From: Palsa-189 sp963803735
Lineage (GTDB): Bacteria; Acidobacteriota; Terriglobia; Acidiferrales; UBA7541
Length of the DNA stretch: 64,000 nt
Assembly: GCA_963803735.1 (NCBI GenBank)
Contig: CAWDNV010000001.1
Span: 248,001 to 312,000 of the forward strand
Direction of reading: 5' to 3'
The notes below the pieces were generated by a model. That model saw nothing but the letters and a program-made list of their open reading frames with translations, had not been told where the DNA came from and made no database searches. Shown here piece by piece: positions 10,198 through 18,321 of the stretch; position 1 is the first letter of the stretch; every line of letters starts with the position of its first letter. Made by a program: the position numbers and the translations under genes.

Positions 10198-10213
10198 TGG
10201 CGGCTGCCTTGCA
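10198..10213 (+). promoter_or_regulatory. Sigma-54 promoter of the type IV pilin gene
   Basis: TGGCGGCTGCCTTGCA matches the sigma-54 consensus TGGCACG-N4-TTGCW with the exact GG-to-GC spacing; the -24 TGGC and the -12 TTGCA are complete. Transcription would begin near 10225, leaving a leader of about 50 bases before the pilin ATG. Pilin genes of Pseudomonas, Geobacter and Myxococcus are sigma-54 dependent, which supports the call. Confidence 0.7.
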
Positions 10214-10277
10214 TTTAAGTGGGCATCAAGGCAAGGCGACCGACAATATCAGGCGCCTTTTCGGAGGAAAGGAATCC

Positions 10278-10745
10278 ATGCGTAACAAACAAAAAGGTTT
10301 CTCGCTAATTGAGCTTTTGATCGTAGTGGCGATCATTCTGATTATCGCCGCCATCGCCATTCCGAACCTGTTGCGGTCGAAGATCGCCGCCAACCAGGCT
10401 TCGGCCGTGGGTTCGCTGCGTACGTTGAATACGGCGTGCATCGCCTATTCCACCAGTTACGGGCAATTCCCGGGGGCGCTCACCAATTTGGGGCCGATCG
10501 GGTCTGGCGGTACGGCGAGTTCCAGCTCAGCAGACTTGATTGACTCTGTGCTGGCGGGAGGTACCAAGAGCGGCTACGTCTTTACGTTCACGGCCGGTGC
10601 GAGCAACCAGTCGTATTCGATAACGGCTACGCCCATCACCGCGGCCACCACTGGACAAAACATGTACTACACGGACCAGTCCGGCGTGATCCGCGTGAAC
10701 ACGTCCGGTACGGGGGCAGGCGCAAGTAGCACCCCGATCGGATAA
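10278..10745 (+). CDS. pilA: Type IV pilin-like prepilin (major pilin candidate)
   Basis: 155 residues from the ATG at 10278, chosen over an upstream in-frame start because it is preceded by GGAGGAAAGGA and gives a classic class III leader. The leader MRNKQKG is cut before Phe by prepilin peptidase, leaving FSLIELLIVVAI with Glu at +5. The hydrophobic N-terminal helix extends through 'NLLRSKIAANQASAVGSLRTLNTACIAY', and the rest is a small Gly/Ser/Thr-rich globular domain. Expressed from a sigma-54 promoter and closed by a strong terminator, so it is a single-gene unit. Minor pseudopilin is an alternative, but the strong isolated expression signals favour a major pilin. Symbol given by family resemblance. 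Confidence 0.88.
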   Translation: MRNKQKGFSLIELLIVVAIILIIAAIAIPNLLRSKIAANQASAVGSLRTLNTACIAYSTSYGQFPGALTNLGPIGSGGTASSSSADLIDSVLAGGTKSGYVFTFTAGASNQSYSITATPITAATTGQNMYYTDQSGVIRVNTSGTGAGASSTPIG

Positions 10746-10772
10746 AGTTTGTTCCTCGGCGCAATGACAGGG

Positions 10773-10809
10773 ACGAAGGAGGGGAGTTCGACTCCCCTCC
10801 TTCGTTTTT
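10773..10809 (+). terminator. Strong Rho-independent terminator after the pilin gene
   Basis: A perfect 14-bp stem (ACGAAGGAGGGGAG / CTCCCCTCCTTCGT) with a 5-base loop at 10773-10805, followed by TTTTT at 10805-10809. It lies 28 bases past the pilin stop. Confidence 0.92.
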
Positions 10810-11006
10810 ATATGTTTCCTTCGAATACTGGCAAAGACTTGGCCATGTGTTGTAAACAAACGATCTAGCCGTCTGACCCCGCGTTAGCTGTTCCCACATC
10901 TGATTTGTGTGGGGATTTGTGTCCAAGACAGCCGTAAAGCGCCACCTTACTTAAAGTTACGTTTTCAGGTCGCGACACCAGCTGATACAAGTGGTGCAAT
11001 CTGAAT

Positions 11007-11357
11007 ATGTGGAAGGAACTCCTTTTTCGCTTCCTAATCGGGGGGACTCTCGTCTCCACATTTGCTCTGATCGGCGATCTATTCAAACCCAAGAGTTTTG
11101 CCGGATTATTCGGAGCCGCCCCCTCGATTGCTCTGGCCACGCTTGGCTTGGCGATTTTCCGACAGGGCCCGGTATATGCCGCACTCGAGGCACGTTCCAT
11201 GATTGCCGGTGCCGCAGCGTTTTTTCTTTATGCCTGCTGCGCGAGTTGGCTGATGATGCGGCGCAAAGTTCGGGGATTAGTCGCGAGCAGCGTTTCCATC
11301 GTTGTATGGGCCGTCGCGGCCTTCGGCCTTTGGTTCATCTGGTTGGGAAAGACATGA
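11007..11357 (+). CDS. DUF3147-like integral membrane protein
   Basis: 116 residues with about four hydrophobic segments (residues ~7-24, 33-52, 63-83 and 88-112) and hardly any soluble part. The opening 'ELLFRFLIGGTLVSTFALIGDLFKPKSFAGLFGAAPSIALATL' pattern fits the DUF3147 family of small membrane proteins. Function unknown. Its stop overlaps the ATG of the next gene (ATGA at 11354), which encodes a second protein of the same general type, so the two may form a heteromeric membrane complex (inference). Confidence 0.7.
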   Translation: MWKELLFRFLIGGTLVSTFALIGDLFKPKSFAGLFGAAPSIALATLGLAIFRQGPVYAALEARSMIAGAAAFFLYACCASWLMMRRKVRGLVASSVSIVVWAVAAFGLWFIWLGKT

Positions 11358-11776
11358 CCAAGATCGAAATAGATCTTTCCGGGGTTCGCCAAACAACCTG
11401 GCGGCAGTACATGGTGCGATTTTTGGTTGGCGGAGCGATCACGTCGCTCGTTGGGATTGTCGGCACAAAGTTTGGGCCTGGAATTGGCGGGCTCTTTCTG
11501 GCGTTTCCCGCGATCTTTCCAGCAAGCGCTACCTTGATTGAGCAGCACGAACTCGAGAAAAAGCGGCGAGCGGGGGTAAATGGTGTTATCCGCAGCCGAT
11601 AGGTAGCTGGAGTGGACGCTGCGGGCGCTGCAATGGGTACTATAGGATTGCTCGCATTCGCTTTAACTGTTTACAGAACGCTGTTGTCTCGTCCCGCATG
11701 GGAAGCGCTAAGCGCCGCCCTAGTGGTTTGGGTTGTGGTTTCGATGCTGATATGGAGGATTCACAAGGCAATTTAG
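11354..11776 (+). pseudogene. Second DUF3147-like membrane protein, split by an in-frame amber codon
   Basis: From the ATG at 11354 the frame runs 82 codons ('RFLVGGAITSLVGIVGTKFGPGIGGLFLAFPAIFPASATLIEQHE') to TAG at 11600-11602. Without any shift the same frame continues for 57 more sense codons, with further hydrophobic helices ('GTIGLLAFALTVY', 'LSAALVVWVVVSMLIW'), to a second TAG at 11774. The downstream part looks like the natural second half of the same protein, so the first TAG is probably a nonsense change (for example from CAG), a read-through site, or a base-call error. The protein would be about 140 residues if intact. Function unknown. Confidence 0.65.
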
Positions 11777-12009
11777 GCTTCCTATGGCCGTTCCCCGTAA
11801 TTTATTAAGGACACGCAGGTTATCTCTACTCCTAATACTAGTACTCACCGAGCACAATCAAGTACGCAGGTTCCATTGTACGGGCTAGACGAAGTTGCTA
11901 TAGTCCGGTACGAAAAATCAAACAGGCTGTTCCTTGAGTCGGTCGTTCGCTAATTCTGCGGCGCTCCCAGCCCGGAAAGGCCGGCATTCTGAAGCTCCGT
12001 ACTAAACTA

Positions 12010-14271
12010 TTGTCTTCGCTTGTCCTGGTGATCGCAGCGCTCACCTGCGCAACATTACTCGTTCTGCGTCATAACGCGGAGATCCAACTTGAGCGCCAGG
12101 TGGAGGATGAAGCCCGAAATGTCATTCTGACCTTCCAGGTGATGCAGCAAGAGCGGCAGATTGCCCTTCGCCACAAGGCGGACCTCTTAGCAACCGTCGC
12201 ATCTATGCGGAATGGCGACGTCACTACGATCAATGATGCCGGCGAGGACCCTTGGCAGTCTCCCGGCCGTGATCTCCTGGGACTAACCGACCAGAACGGG
12301 CGGATCCTCGCAATGCATACGACGGCGGGGGAATTCCCAATTACAACTGCCGAAGCGATGCTGCGCCGCTCTCGCAGGGCAGGCGACCTCACCGGGTGGT
12401 GGTACAGTGGGGCGCAGCTGTATCAGATAGCAATCCAGCCTTTCTATAGCGATCCTCCCGCGAACAAGGCTCCCTCAGGAATGGTCATTGCTGGGCGCGG
12501 AATTGACGCACAAGAGTTGCGTGATCTTGGGAGGATCTCTTCGGCACAACTAGCCCTGCGATACGGCGACGATATCGTGGTGAGCACCATTCCTGCCCTC
12601 AGGCAGGCGGAACTGGCGAATCAGCTTCGCGATCAGGCGGCGCCGGAGCAAGTGCAAATCGCTGGCGAACGATACTGGGGCAGCCTTAAAACTCTGACCC
12701 CGAACGTTAAACCGGCCGTAAGCTTGATCGTATTGAAGTCCGATCATGAGGCCATGGCTTCGCTGGCGCACTTGAACCGGCTGCTTTTGGGTCTCGGGCT
12801 AGTTGCCGTCTTCTCCGGTGGCGGTCTTGTATTCGCGATTTGCGACAGGTTCACGCGCCCTCTTGGCAGTCTGCTAGGCGGTGTGGGAGCGCTTGAAAAA
12901 GGCGACTTCGAGTATGGATTGCACGCTCGTGGGAGCGATGAAGTCGCCCAACTGACGCGCGCCTTTGGCCGCATGCGCTCAACACTAAAGGCGAACGAGG
13001 TCCAACGGCAGAAGCTCGAAGACCACTTGCGGCAGTCACAGAAGATGGACGCGATCGGAAGGCTGGCCGGCGGCGTGGCTCATGACTTCAATAATCTCCT
13101 GACCGTGATCAAAGGTCACACCGCACTTATGCTCGAGCAGTTGCAGCCCGACGAGACGCTCTACTCTAGTAGCCGTCAGATCGAACAGGCTGCCGATCGC
13201 GCCGCGTCCCTGACGCGTCAATTGCTGGCGTTCTGTCGCATGCAGGTCTTACAGCCGAAAGTGCTGGACCTGAACGCGCTGATCTCCGATATGGCCAAGA
13301 TGCTTAGCCGGCTGATTCGCGCCGATATTCTTTTTAGCTTCCGGCCGGGCGAGTCGCTCAGCAAAGTCAAGGCGGATCCGGGACAACTCGAACAGGTCAT
13401 CCTGAATTTCGCGGTAAACGCGGTCGATGCGATGCCAAACGGCGGGACGCTTACAATCGAGACCCACAACGTTACTGTGGATGAGAACGTAGCCAGAAGT
13501 CGTCCTGTGGTGCCCCTGGGCTCCTACGTGATGCTGGCCGTCACAGACACGGGTTGTGGTATGGACAATCAGACGAAGGCGCGCATCTTCGAACCCTTCT
13601 TCACCACAAAGGAATTAGGTAAAGGCACAGGTTTGGGATTGGCAACCGTATACGGCGTTATCAAGCAGAGTGGCGGATGGGTCTGGGTTGAATCTGAACC
13701 GGGGAAGGGAACCCGGTTCGAGGTTTATTTACCCCACGCGATTGGAACTGAAGAGACGCTTAGCACGCCAACAAAATTTGCACTCGTGGCGAGCCGAGGC
13801 GAGACCATCCTCATTGCCGAGGATGAAGACGCAGTTCGAGACTTGGCTTCCCGTTTTCTCAAGGCGGCGGGCTATACAGTGCTTTCGGCCAAAGGCGGTG
13901 GGGAGGCGCTCGAAACAGCCAAGGGTTGGGGCAAACCGATTCATTTGTTGTTGGCAGACGTGGTTATGGCGCAAATGCGGGGACCCGATCTAGCTGCGCT
14001 CCTCACGCGCCTTTTTCCCGGGATGAAGACGGTGTACATGTCAGGTTATCAAGATTACGGAGCAAAGGATAGCGGATCTGAAGAGGGATCTTTATATGTC
14101 CAGAAGCCCTTCTCCCGGGACGATTTGCTGGGGGTGATCGCCCACGCGCTGAAAGAATCCGAGATTGAGGAAAAAGACGAGCGCCTTTCGAGCATGCAGG
14201 ACATGCTGACTGTGCCCGTGAAGGTCAGGCGAAGATCGGGACGGCGTGGTCGGAGACCGATGGCCGTGTGA
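12010..14271 (+). CDS. Membrane-bound hybrid histidine kinase/response regulator
   Basis: About 753 residues. Order: first membrane helix (~1-20), a periplasmic sensing domain (~20-245), second helix (~255-275), HAMP linker (~280-330), dimerisation domain with the phospho-His in 'GGVAHDFNNLL' (H358), HATPase domain ('NFAVNAVDAM', 'DTGCGMD', 'GTGLGLATVYG'), and a C-terminal receiver with acidic pocket 'IAEDED' and phosphoacceptor D650 ('LLLADVV'). It should autophosphorylate and pass the phosphate to its own receiver. The start is uncertain: TTG at 12010 cuts into the first helix, whereas the frame upstream reads L-K-L-R-T-K-L-L from a CTG at 11989 that is well placed after GGAAAGG. The signal sensed is unknown. 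Two stand-alone receivers lie next to it on the other strand. Confidence 0.85.
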   Translation: MSSLVLVIAALTCATLLVLRHNAEIQLERQVEDEARNVILTFQVMQQERQIALRHKADLLATVASMRNGDVTTINDAGEDPWQSPGRDLLGLTDQNGRILAMHTTAGEFPITTAEAMLRRSRRAGDLTGWWYSGAQLYQIAIQPFYSDPPANKAPSGMVIAGRGIDAQELRDLGRISSAQLALRYGDDIVVSTIPALRQAELANQLRDQAAPEQVQIAGERYWGSLKTLTPNVKPAVSLIVLKSDHEAMASLAHLNRLLLGLGLVAVFSGGGLVFAICDRFTRPLGSLLGGVGALEKGDFEYGLHARGSDEVAQLTRAFGRMRSTLKANEVQRQKLEDHLRQSQKMDAIGRLAGGVAHDFNNLLTVIKGHTALMLEQLQPDETLYSSSRQIEQAADRAASLTRQLLAFCRMQVLQPKVLDLNALISDMAKMLSRLIRADILFSFRPGESLSKVKADPGQLEQVILNFAVNAVDAMPNGGTLTIETHNVTVDENVARSRPVVPLGSYVMLAVTDTGCGMDNQTKARIFEPFFTTKELGKGTGLGLATVYGVIKQSGGWVWVESEPGKGTRFEVYLPHAIGTEETLSTPTKFALVASRGETILIAEDEDAVRDLASRFLKAAGYTVLSAKGGGEALETAKGWGKPIHLLLADVVMAQMRGPDLAALLTRLFPGMKTVYMSGYQDYGAKDSGSEEGSLYVQKPFSRDDLLGVIAHALKESEIEEKDERLSSMQDMLTVPVKVRRRSGRRGRRPMAV

Positions 14272-14311
14272 GTGATCCCCGTCGTCATCTTCTACTTTTT
14301 GCAAACCGCGA

Positions 14312-14701
14312 CTACGTGGGACCGAAGAAGCAATGATTGTGCAGCAACGAATCAATCGCTAACGGTAGGCCCTTCGGCGCCTCCGATTTCAGCAAATATC
14401 CGTGAACGCCGGTTTGTTGGATTTTGGCGAGGATCGGACCGGCGTCGTGCATTGTCAGGATCAGTATTTTGGTTTGGGGGCTTTCCTGCAGGATCTGTCG
14501 GGCGGCATCTAATCCGTCAATTCCCGGCATACTGATATCCAGAACAGCAATATCAGGGGTGAACTTTTTAGCGAGCACCACCGCCTGAAGTCCATCGACC
14601 GCCTCGCCGACGATCTCACAATCGGTTTTGAATTCAATAATCTCGCGCAGGTTTTTCCTGACGATTTCGTGATCGTCCACCAATAGCAATCTACACGACA
14701 T
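14312..14701 (-). CDS. Stand-alone response regulator receiver (NarL-type, no DNA-binding domain)
   Basis: 129 residues forming just one receiver domain: 'LLLVDDHEIVR' acidic pair, phosphoacceptor Asp in 'IAVLDISMPG', switch Thr in 'ILILTMHD' and conserved Lys in 'GYLLKSEAPKG'. The pattern is that of NarL/FixJ-type receivers, but there is no LuxR-type helix-turn-helix, and the downstream DNA does not encode one in any frame I read. It could act by protein contact or as a phosphate sink. It converges with the hybrid kinase gene (40 bases apart) and lies in the same orientation as a second solo receiver. Confidence 0.82.
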   Translation of the reverse strand: MSCRLLLVDDHEIVRKNLREIIEFKTDCEIVGEAVDGLQAVVLAKKFTPDIAVLDISMPGIDGLDAARQILQESPQTKILILTMHDAGPILAKIQQTGVHGYLLKSEAPKGLPLAIDSLLHNHCFFGPT

Positions 14702-14819
14702 GCCGGGGAACTTTATATCTTCGCTAAAGGATATTCATATCCGGGCTTTGCCCTAGATTCGTACATTGAACACCCAAGCTTCCGTTAGCTATGTTGGGAG
14801 GGTTCATTGGGACGCTACG

Positions 14820-15284
14820 CTACCAGGCCCAGCTGAGGGCCTGCCGAAGGAGAACGTCTCGACCTGGTTTGTCTTCCCCTTTGGCGCCTGAAGGCGAGGG
14901 ATTGTCGAAGAACGTACCGCCTACCAACAGGCGGTCTATAGCATCAATAAGGTCCTGGGCTGCTCGCGATTTGACTACGTAGCCTTGGGCGCCTGCCCTT
15001 TGGACCGAAGGCGCCAGGCTCTTCGATTCATGCATGGTAAAAATCAAGACGCGAGATGGCAGTTGGAGCTTGGCAATTTCCTGAGACGCTTCGAGTCCGC
15101 TCAGGTGCGGCATCGTGATGTCCATGACGACGACGTCGGGCTGCAATTGTTTTGTCAGGCGTATCGCTTCGCGGCCGTCGATGGCCTCGCCGCAAATCTC
15201 CCAGTCAGGACGTGCCTGCAGGATCGCACGTACTCCTTGACGCACAACTTCGTGGTCGTCCACGACTAGGATTCTGGCTGCCAT
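14820..15284 (-). CDS. Second stand-alone NarL-type receiver protein
   Basis: 154 residues. Receiver motifs are complete: 'ILVVDDHEVVRQG', phosphoacceptor in 'VVVMDITMPHLSG', 'VLIFTMHES', and Lys in 'GYVVKSRAA'. After the receiver come about 30 residues with no LuxR-type helix-turn-helix. It is upstream (about 120 bases) of the similar 129-residue receiver and may come from the same duplication. Likely partners are the hybrid kinase next door or another NarL-type kinase elsewhere; this is inference. Confidence 0.82.
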   Translation of the reverse strand: MAARILVVDDHEVVRQGVRAILQARPDWEICGEAIDGREAIRLTKQLQPDVVVMDITMPHLSGLEASQEIAKLQLPSRVLIFTMHESKSLAPSVQRAGAQGYVVKSRAAQDLIDAIDRLLVGGTFFDNPSPSGAKGEDKPGRDVLLRQALSWAW

Positions 15285-15674
15285 TTGGAATCCCTCCGAC
15301 TAGGCCAACTCGTATGTCCAGGAAAATACAAATACCAAGCACGCACACATCAGATCATATACTCGCAACTTATTTTTACAAGGGCATGCAGGATTTTCCC
15401 TTGGTGAGCGAGGAACTGCTGCATCCCATGATTCATCTCGTTCAGCACATTCGGAAGGAGCGCATAGGATCGATGAACGCCGCTCCGGGATGCCGGCCAA
15501 ATTGTTTGTCCAAAAGAGGTGCCGAAGAGCTTGAAAATCCGGAACGGATGTATATGATGTCTCTTCTCTTTTGCGCCCAGGGGTGGGGCGGACTGGGCCA
15601 AGGAGTGCCGCAGGCATCGAGCGGGAGCGGAACTCGGCGGGGTTACCGCGGCGAATCGCCCGGAGTGGAGGAAG
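15285..15674 (+). other. 390-base gap upstream of the oxidase operon, no gene seen
   Basis: The divergent spacer between the receiver gene and the oxidase operon. Open frames here are short or overlap real genes on the wrong strand and lack plausible composition. It should hold the promoter of the oxidase operon. A TATACT stretch at 15358-15363 is a possible -10 element, but I find no convincing -35 partner, so no promoter is called. Confidence 0.4.
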
Positions 15675-16511
15675 ATGAAGAGAAAAAGCGGAGAACAAGG
15701 CTCGGCTGCAGTTGCATTCTCGTTGGCTGCTTTCATCGTGATTTTTACTATTGCTACCGTTTACCTCTTCCTGGCTAAAATTTGGTGGTTTCCACCCGCA
15801 ATCAGCGAGTTTGGTAACCAGATTGACGCGCAGTTCCATCGCACCCTCATTATTACCGGCATCGTATTTGTCCTCGCACAGCTGGGGCTTGCTCTAGTCA
15901 TATTCCGGTCGAGGGACCACGGGCAGAAGGCCAGCTTCTTCGAAGGAAATTCCGCGATGGAGTTCATCTGGACACTTGCCACCGTGATTATGTTCGTCGG
16001 GCTGGGCCTATACGGTGAGCACGCCTGGGCCGAAGCGCACTTTCAAGGCGCCGCCCCCGGTGCTTTGCAGTTGGAGGTCACCGGACAGCAATTTGCGTGG
16101 AATTTCCGATATGCAGGCCCGGACGGAAAATTCGGTGGCACAAAGCCGGAACTCGTCAGCGCCTCCACCGGAAATCCTTTGGGACTCGACCCCCGCGATC
16201 CGGCTTCGAAAGATGACGTCGTATCGCCCGTTGCGTATGTTCCGATGGGCCACGAGGTCGAGCTTCTGATCCGCACACAGGACGTCACACACAGCTTTTA
16301 CGTGCGGGAGCTGCGCCTGAAACAGGATGCGGTGCCGGGGATGACCATTCACATGCACTTCAACGCCATAGTTCCTGGGGAATACGAGCTCGCCTGCGCC
16401 GAGCTCTGCGGACTGGGTCATTACCGGATGCGCAGTTTCGTGAATGTGGTTTCGCAGGACGAATTCGACAAGTGGATGCGCGATCAGGAAACAGCTTTGC
16501 AACAACAGTAA
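15675..16511 (+). CDS. ctaC: Cytochrome c oxidase subunit II (aa3-type)
   Basis: 278 residues. Three hydrophobic segments near residues 12-34, 55-76 and 95-112 precede a periplasmic cupredoxin domain. The binuclear CuA site is complete: H206 in 'VTHSFYV', then C241, E243, C245, H249 and M252 in 'CAELCGLGHYRM'. The protein ends soon after this motif, so it has no fused cytochrome c domain and needs a separate electron donor. First gene of the oxidase operon; it is followed after 43 bases by subunit I. It takes electrons from cytochrome c and passes them to haem a in subunit I. Confidence 0.93.
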   Translation: MKRKSGEQGSAAVAFSLAAFIVIFTIATVYLFLAKIWWFPPAISEFGNQIDAQFHRTLIITGIVFVLAQLGLALVIFRSRDHGQKASFFEGNSAMEFIWTLATVIMFVGLGLYGEHAWAEAHFQGAAPGALQLEVTGQQFAWNFRYAGPDGKFGGTKPELVSASTGNPLGLDPRDPASKDDVVSPVAYVPMGHEVELLIRTQDVTHSFYVRELRLKQDAVPGMTIHMHFNAIVPGEYELACAELCGLGHYRMRSFVNVVSQDEFDKWMRDQETALQQQ

Positions 16512-16554
16512 TAAGTGGTTGGAACATGAGCCGAAAGGTTCCAGGAGCGACTCG

Positions 16555-18309
16555 ATGGTGACGCACGAGAGCGGCGGCCATCACCACCCGCCGAGTGGTT
16601 TTATACGCAAATATATTTTCAGCCTCGATCACAAAGTCATTGGTATTCAGTATTACTTCCTAGCGCTTTTCTCGGTGTTCGTGGGGATGGCCCTGTCGAT
16701 GCTGATGCGCATTCACTTGGTGTGGCCCAACGCCAAGTTGCCGTTCACGCCGGGTGGCCAGATGACTCCCGAGCAATATTTGGCGCTGGTAACCATGCAC
16801 GGATCCATCATGGTGTTTATGGTGTTGACCACCGCGCCGCAATCCGGCTTCGGAAACTATATATTGCCAATTCAGATTGGCGCGGAAGACATGGCCTTTC
16901 CGGTGCTGAACATGCTGTCCTTCTGGACCACATTTGTGTCTTTGGTGGTGCTCGTCTCGGCATTTTTCGTGAGGGGCGGGGCGCCGATTTCGGGCTGGAC
17001 GGCATATCCAACGCTGAGCGCGCTAGGGGAAATCGCGGGTCCCGGACAAGGCGCGGGGCAAAACTTGTGGATCATCGGCGTGGCGATCTTCTGTATCGGA
17101 TCGCTGCTGGGTGCCCTCAACTTCATCACGACGACCGTTGACTTACGGGCCCCGGGCATGACCTTGGGGCGCATGCCGCTCACCGTATGGGCTTGGCTCG
17201 TGACGGCGATACTCGGGCTGCTTGCGTTCGGAGTACTCCTCGCCGCGTGCCTGTTGCTGTTACTAGACAGGGTGGCTGGAACGAGCTTTTTCATTCCCGG
17301 CGGGCTCGTTGTCACCGATACCCCCATCGTTTCGCACACAGGTGGCTCGCCGCTGTTATGGCAGCACTTGTTCTGGTTCTTCGGGCACCCCGAGGTTTAC
17401 ATCGCCATCCTTCCGGGCATGGGCGTGGCGTCGCACGTCCTTTCTACGTTCTCACGTAAGCCCGTGTTTGGTTACAAGGCCATGGTGGGTGCGCTGGGAG
17501 CTATTGGGTTCCTGGGCTTCTGCGTTTGGGGACACCATATGTTTATCAGTGGAATGAGCCCCTATTCGGCATTCGCGTTTTCGCTGCTGACCATGACCAT
17601 CGGCGTGCCATCGGCGATCAAGACTTTCAACTGGCTGGGCACGTTATGGGGAGGCAGGATTCAGTTCACCACGGCCATGATGTTTGGCCTGGGATTTGTG
17701 TCGCTATTCGTCACCGGAGGGCTTTCGGGATTATTTCTGGCGCAGCCGTCGATCGATCTTTATCTGCATGACACCTATTTCGTGGTGGCGCACTTCCACT
17801 TGATCATGGGAGTGGCCGCAATCTTCGGAATATTTGCCGCGACCTATTTCTGGTTCCCCAAGATGTTTGGCCGCATGCTGAACGAGCCGATTGGCAAGGC
17901 TCACTTCTGGCTCACGTTCATCGGGGTCTACAGTATTTTCATGCCCATGCATTTCCTGGGACTTGCAGGCCATCCGCGCCGCTATGCAGATACCACCGGC
18001 GTCAATTTTCTGGCGCCACTGCACCCCGTGCACTACTTCATAACCATCGCCGCAATGATTACCATCACTGCCCAATTGATCTTTCTCTTTAACTTTTTCT
18101 ACAGTATGAAGGCGGGGCAAAAAGCGACCGAGAATCCATGGAACGCCACAACGCTCGAATGGAGTATTCCATCTCCGCCCCCGTTTGATAATTTTGCCGG
18201 CCACGTCCCGGTGGTCTATCGCGGACCGTATGAATTCAGCGTTCCTGGTGCGACGGAAGACTACATCCCGCAATATCTGGCACCGGAGAGAGTGGGCAAG
18301 GCACACTAA
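16555..18309 (+). CDS. ctaD: Cytochrome c oxidase subunit I
   Basis: 584 residues from the ATG at 16555 (AGGAG seven bases upstream); longer in-frame starts overlap subunit II and lack this signal. The key residues of A-type haem-copper oxidases are visible: the haem a His in 'TMHGSIMVF', 'GHPEVY' with the CuB His, the proton-channel Glu and the cross-linked Tyr, 'HHMFISGM' with two CuB His, 'IKTFNW' with the K-channel Lys, and 'HDTYFVVAHFH' with the haem a3 and haem a ligands. About twelve membrane helices. It reduces O2 to water and pumps protons. Confidence 0.95.
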   Translation: MVTHESGGHHHPPSGFIRKYIFSLDHKVIGIQYYFLALFSVFVGMALSMLMRIHLVWPNAKLPFTPGGQMTPEQYLALVTMHGSIMVFMVLTTAPQSGFGNYILPIQIGAEDMAFPVLNMLSFWTTFVSLVVLVSAFFVRGGAPISGWTAYPTLSALGEIAGPGQGAGQNLWIIGVAIFCIGSLLGALNFITTTVDLRAPGMTLGRMPLTVWAWLVTAILGLLAFGVLLAACLLLLLDRVAGTSFFIPGGLVVTDTPIVSHTGGSPLLWQHLFWFFGHPEVYIAILPGMGVASHVLSTFSRKPVFGYKAMVGALGAIGFLGFCVWGHHMFISGMSPYSAFAFSLLTMTIGVPSAIKTFNWLGTLWGGRIQFTTAMMFGLGFVSLFVTGGLSGLFLAQPSIDLYLHDTYFVVAHFHLIMGVAAIFGIFAATYFWFPKMFGRMLNEPIGKAHFWLTFIGVYSIFMPMHFLGLAGHPRRYADTTGVNFLAPLHPVHYFITIAAMITITAQLIFLFNFFYSMKAGQKATENPWNATTLEWSIPSPPPFDNFAGHVPVVYRGPYEFSVPGATEDYIPQYLAPERVGKAH

Positions 18310-18321
18310 CGGAGTACGGTT

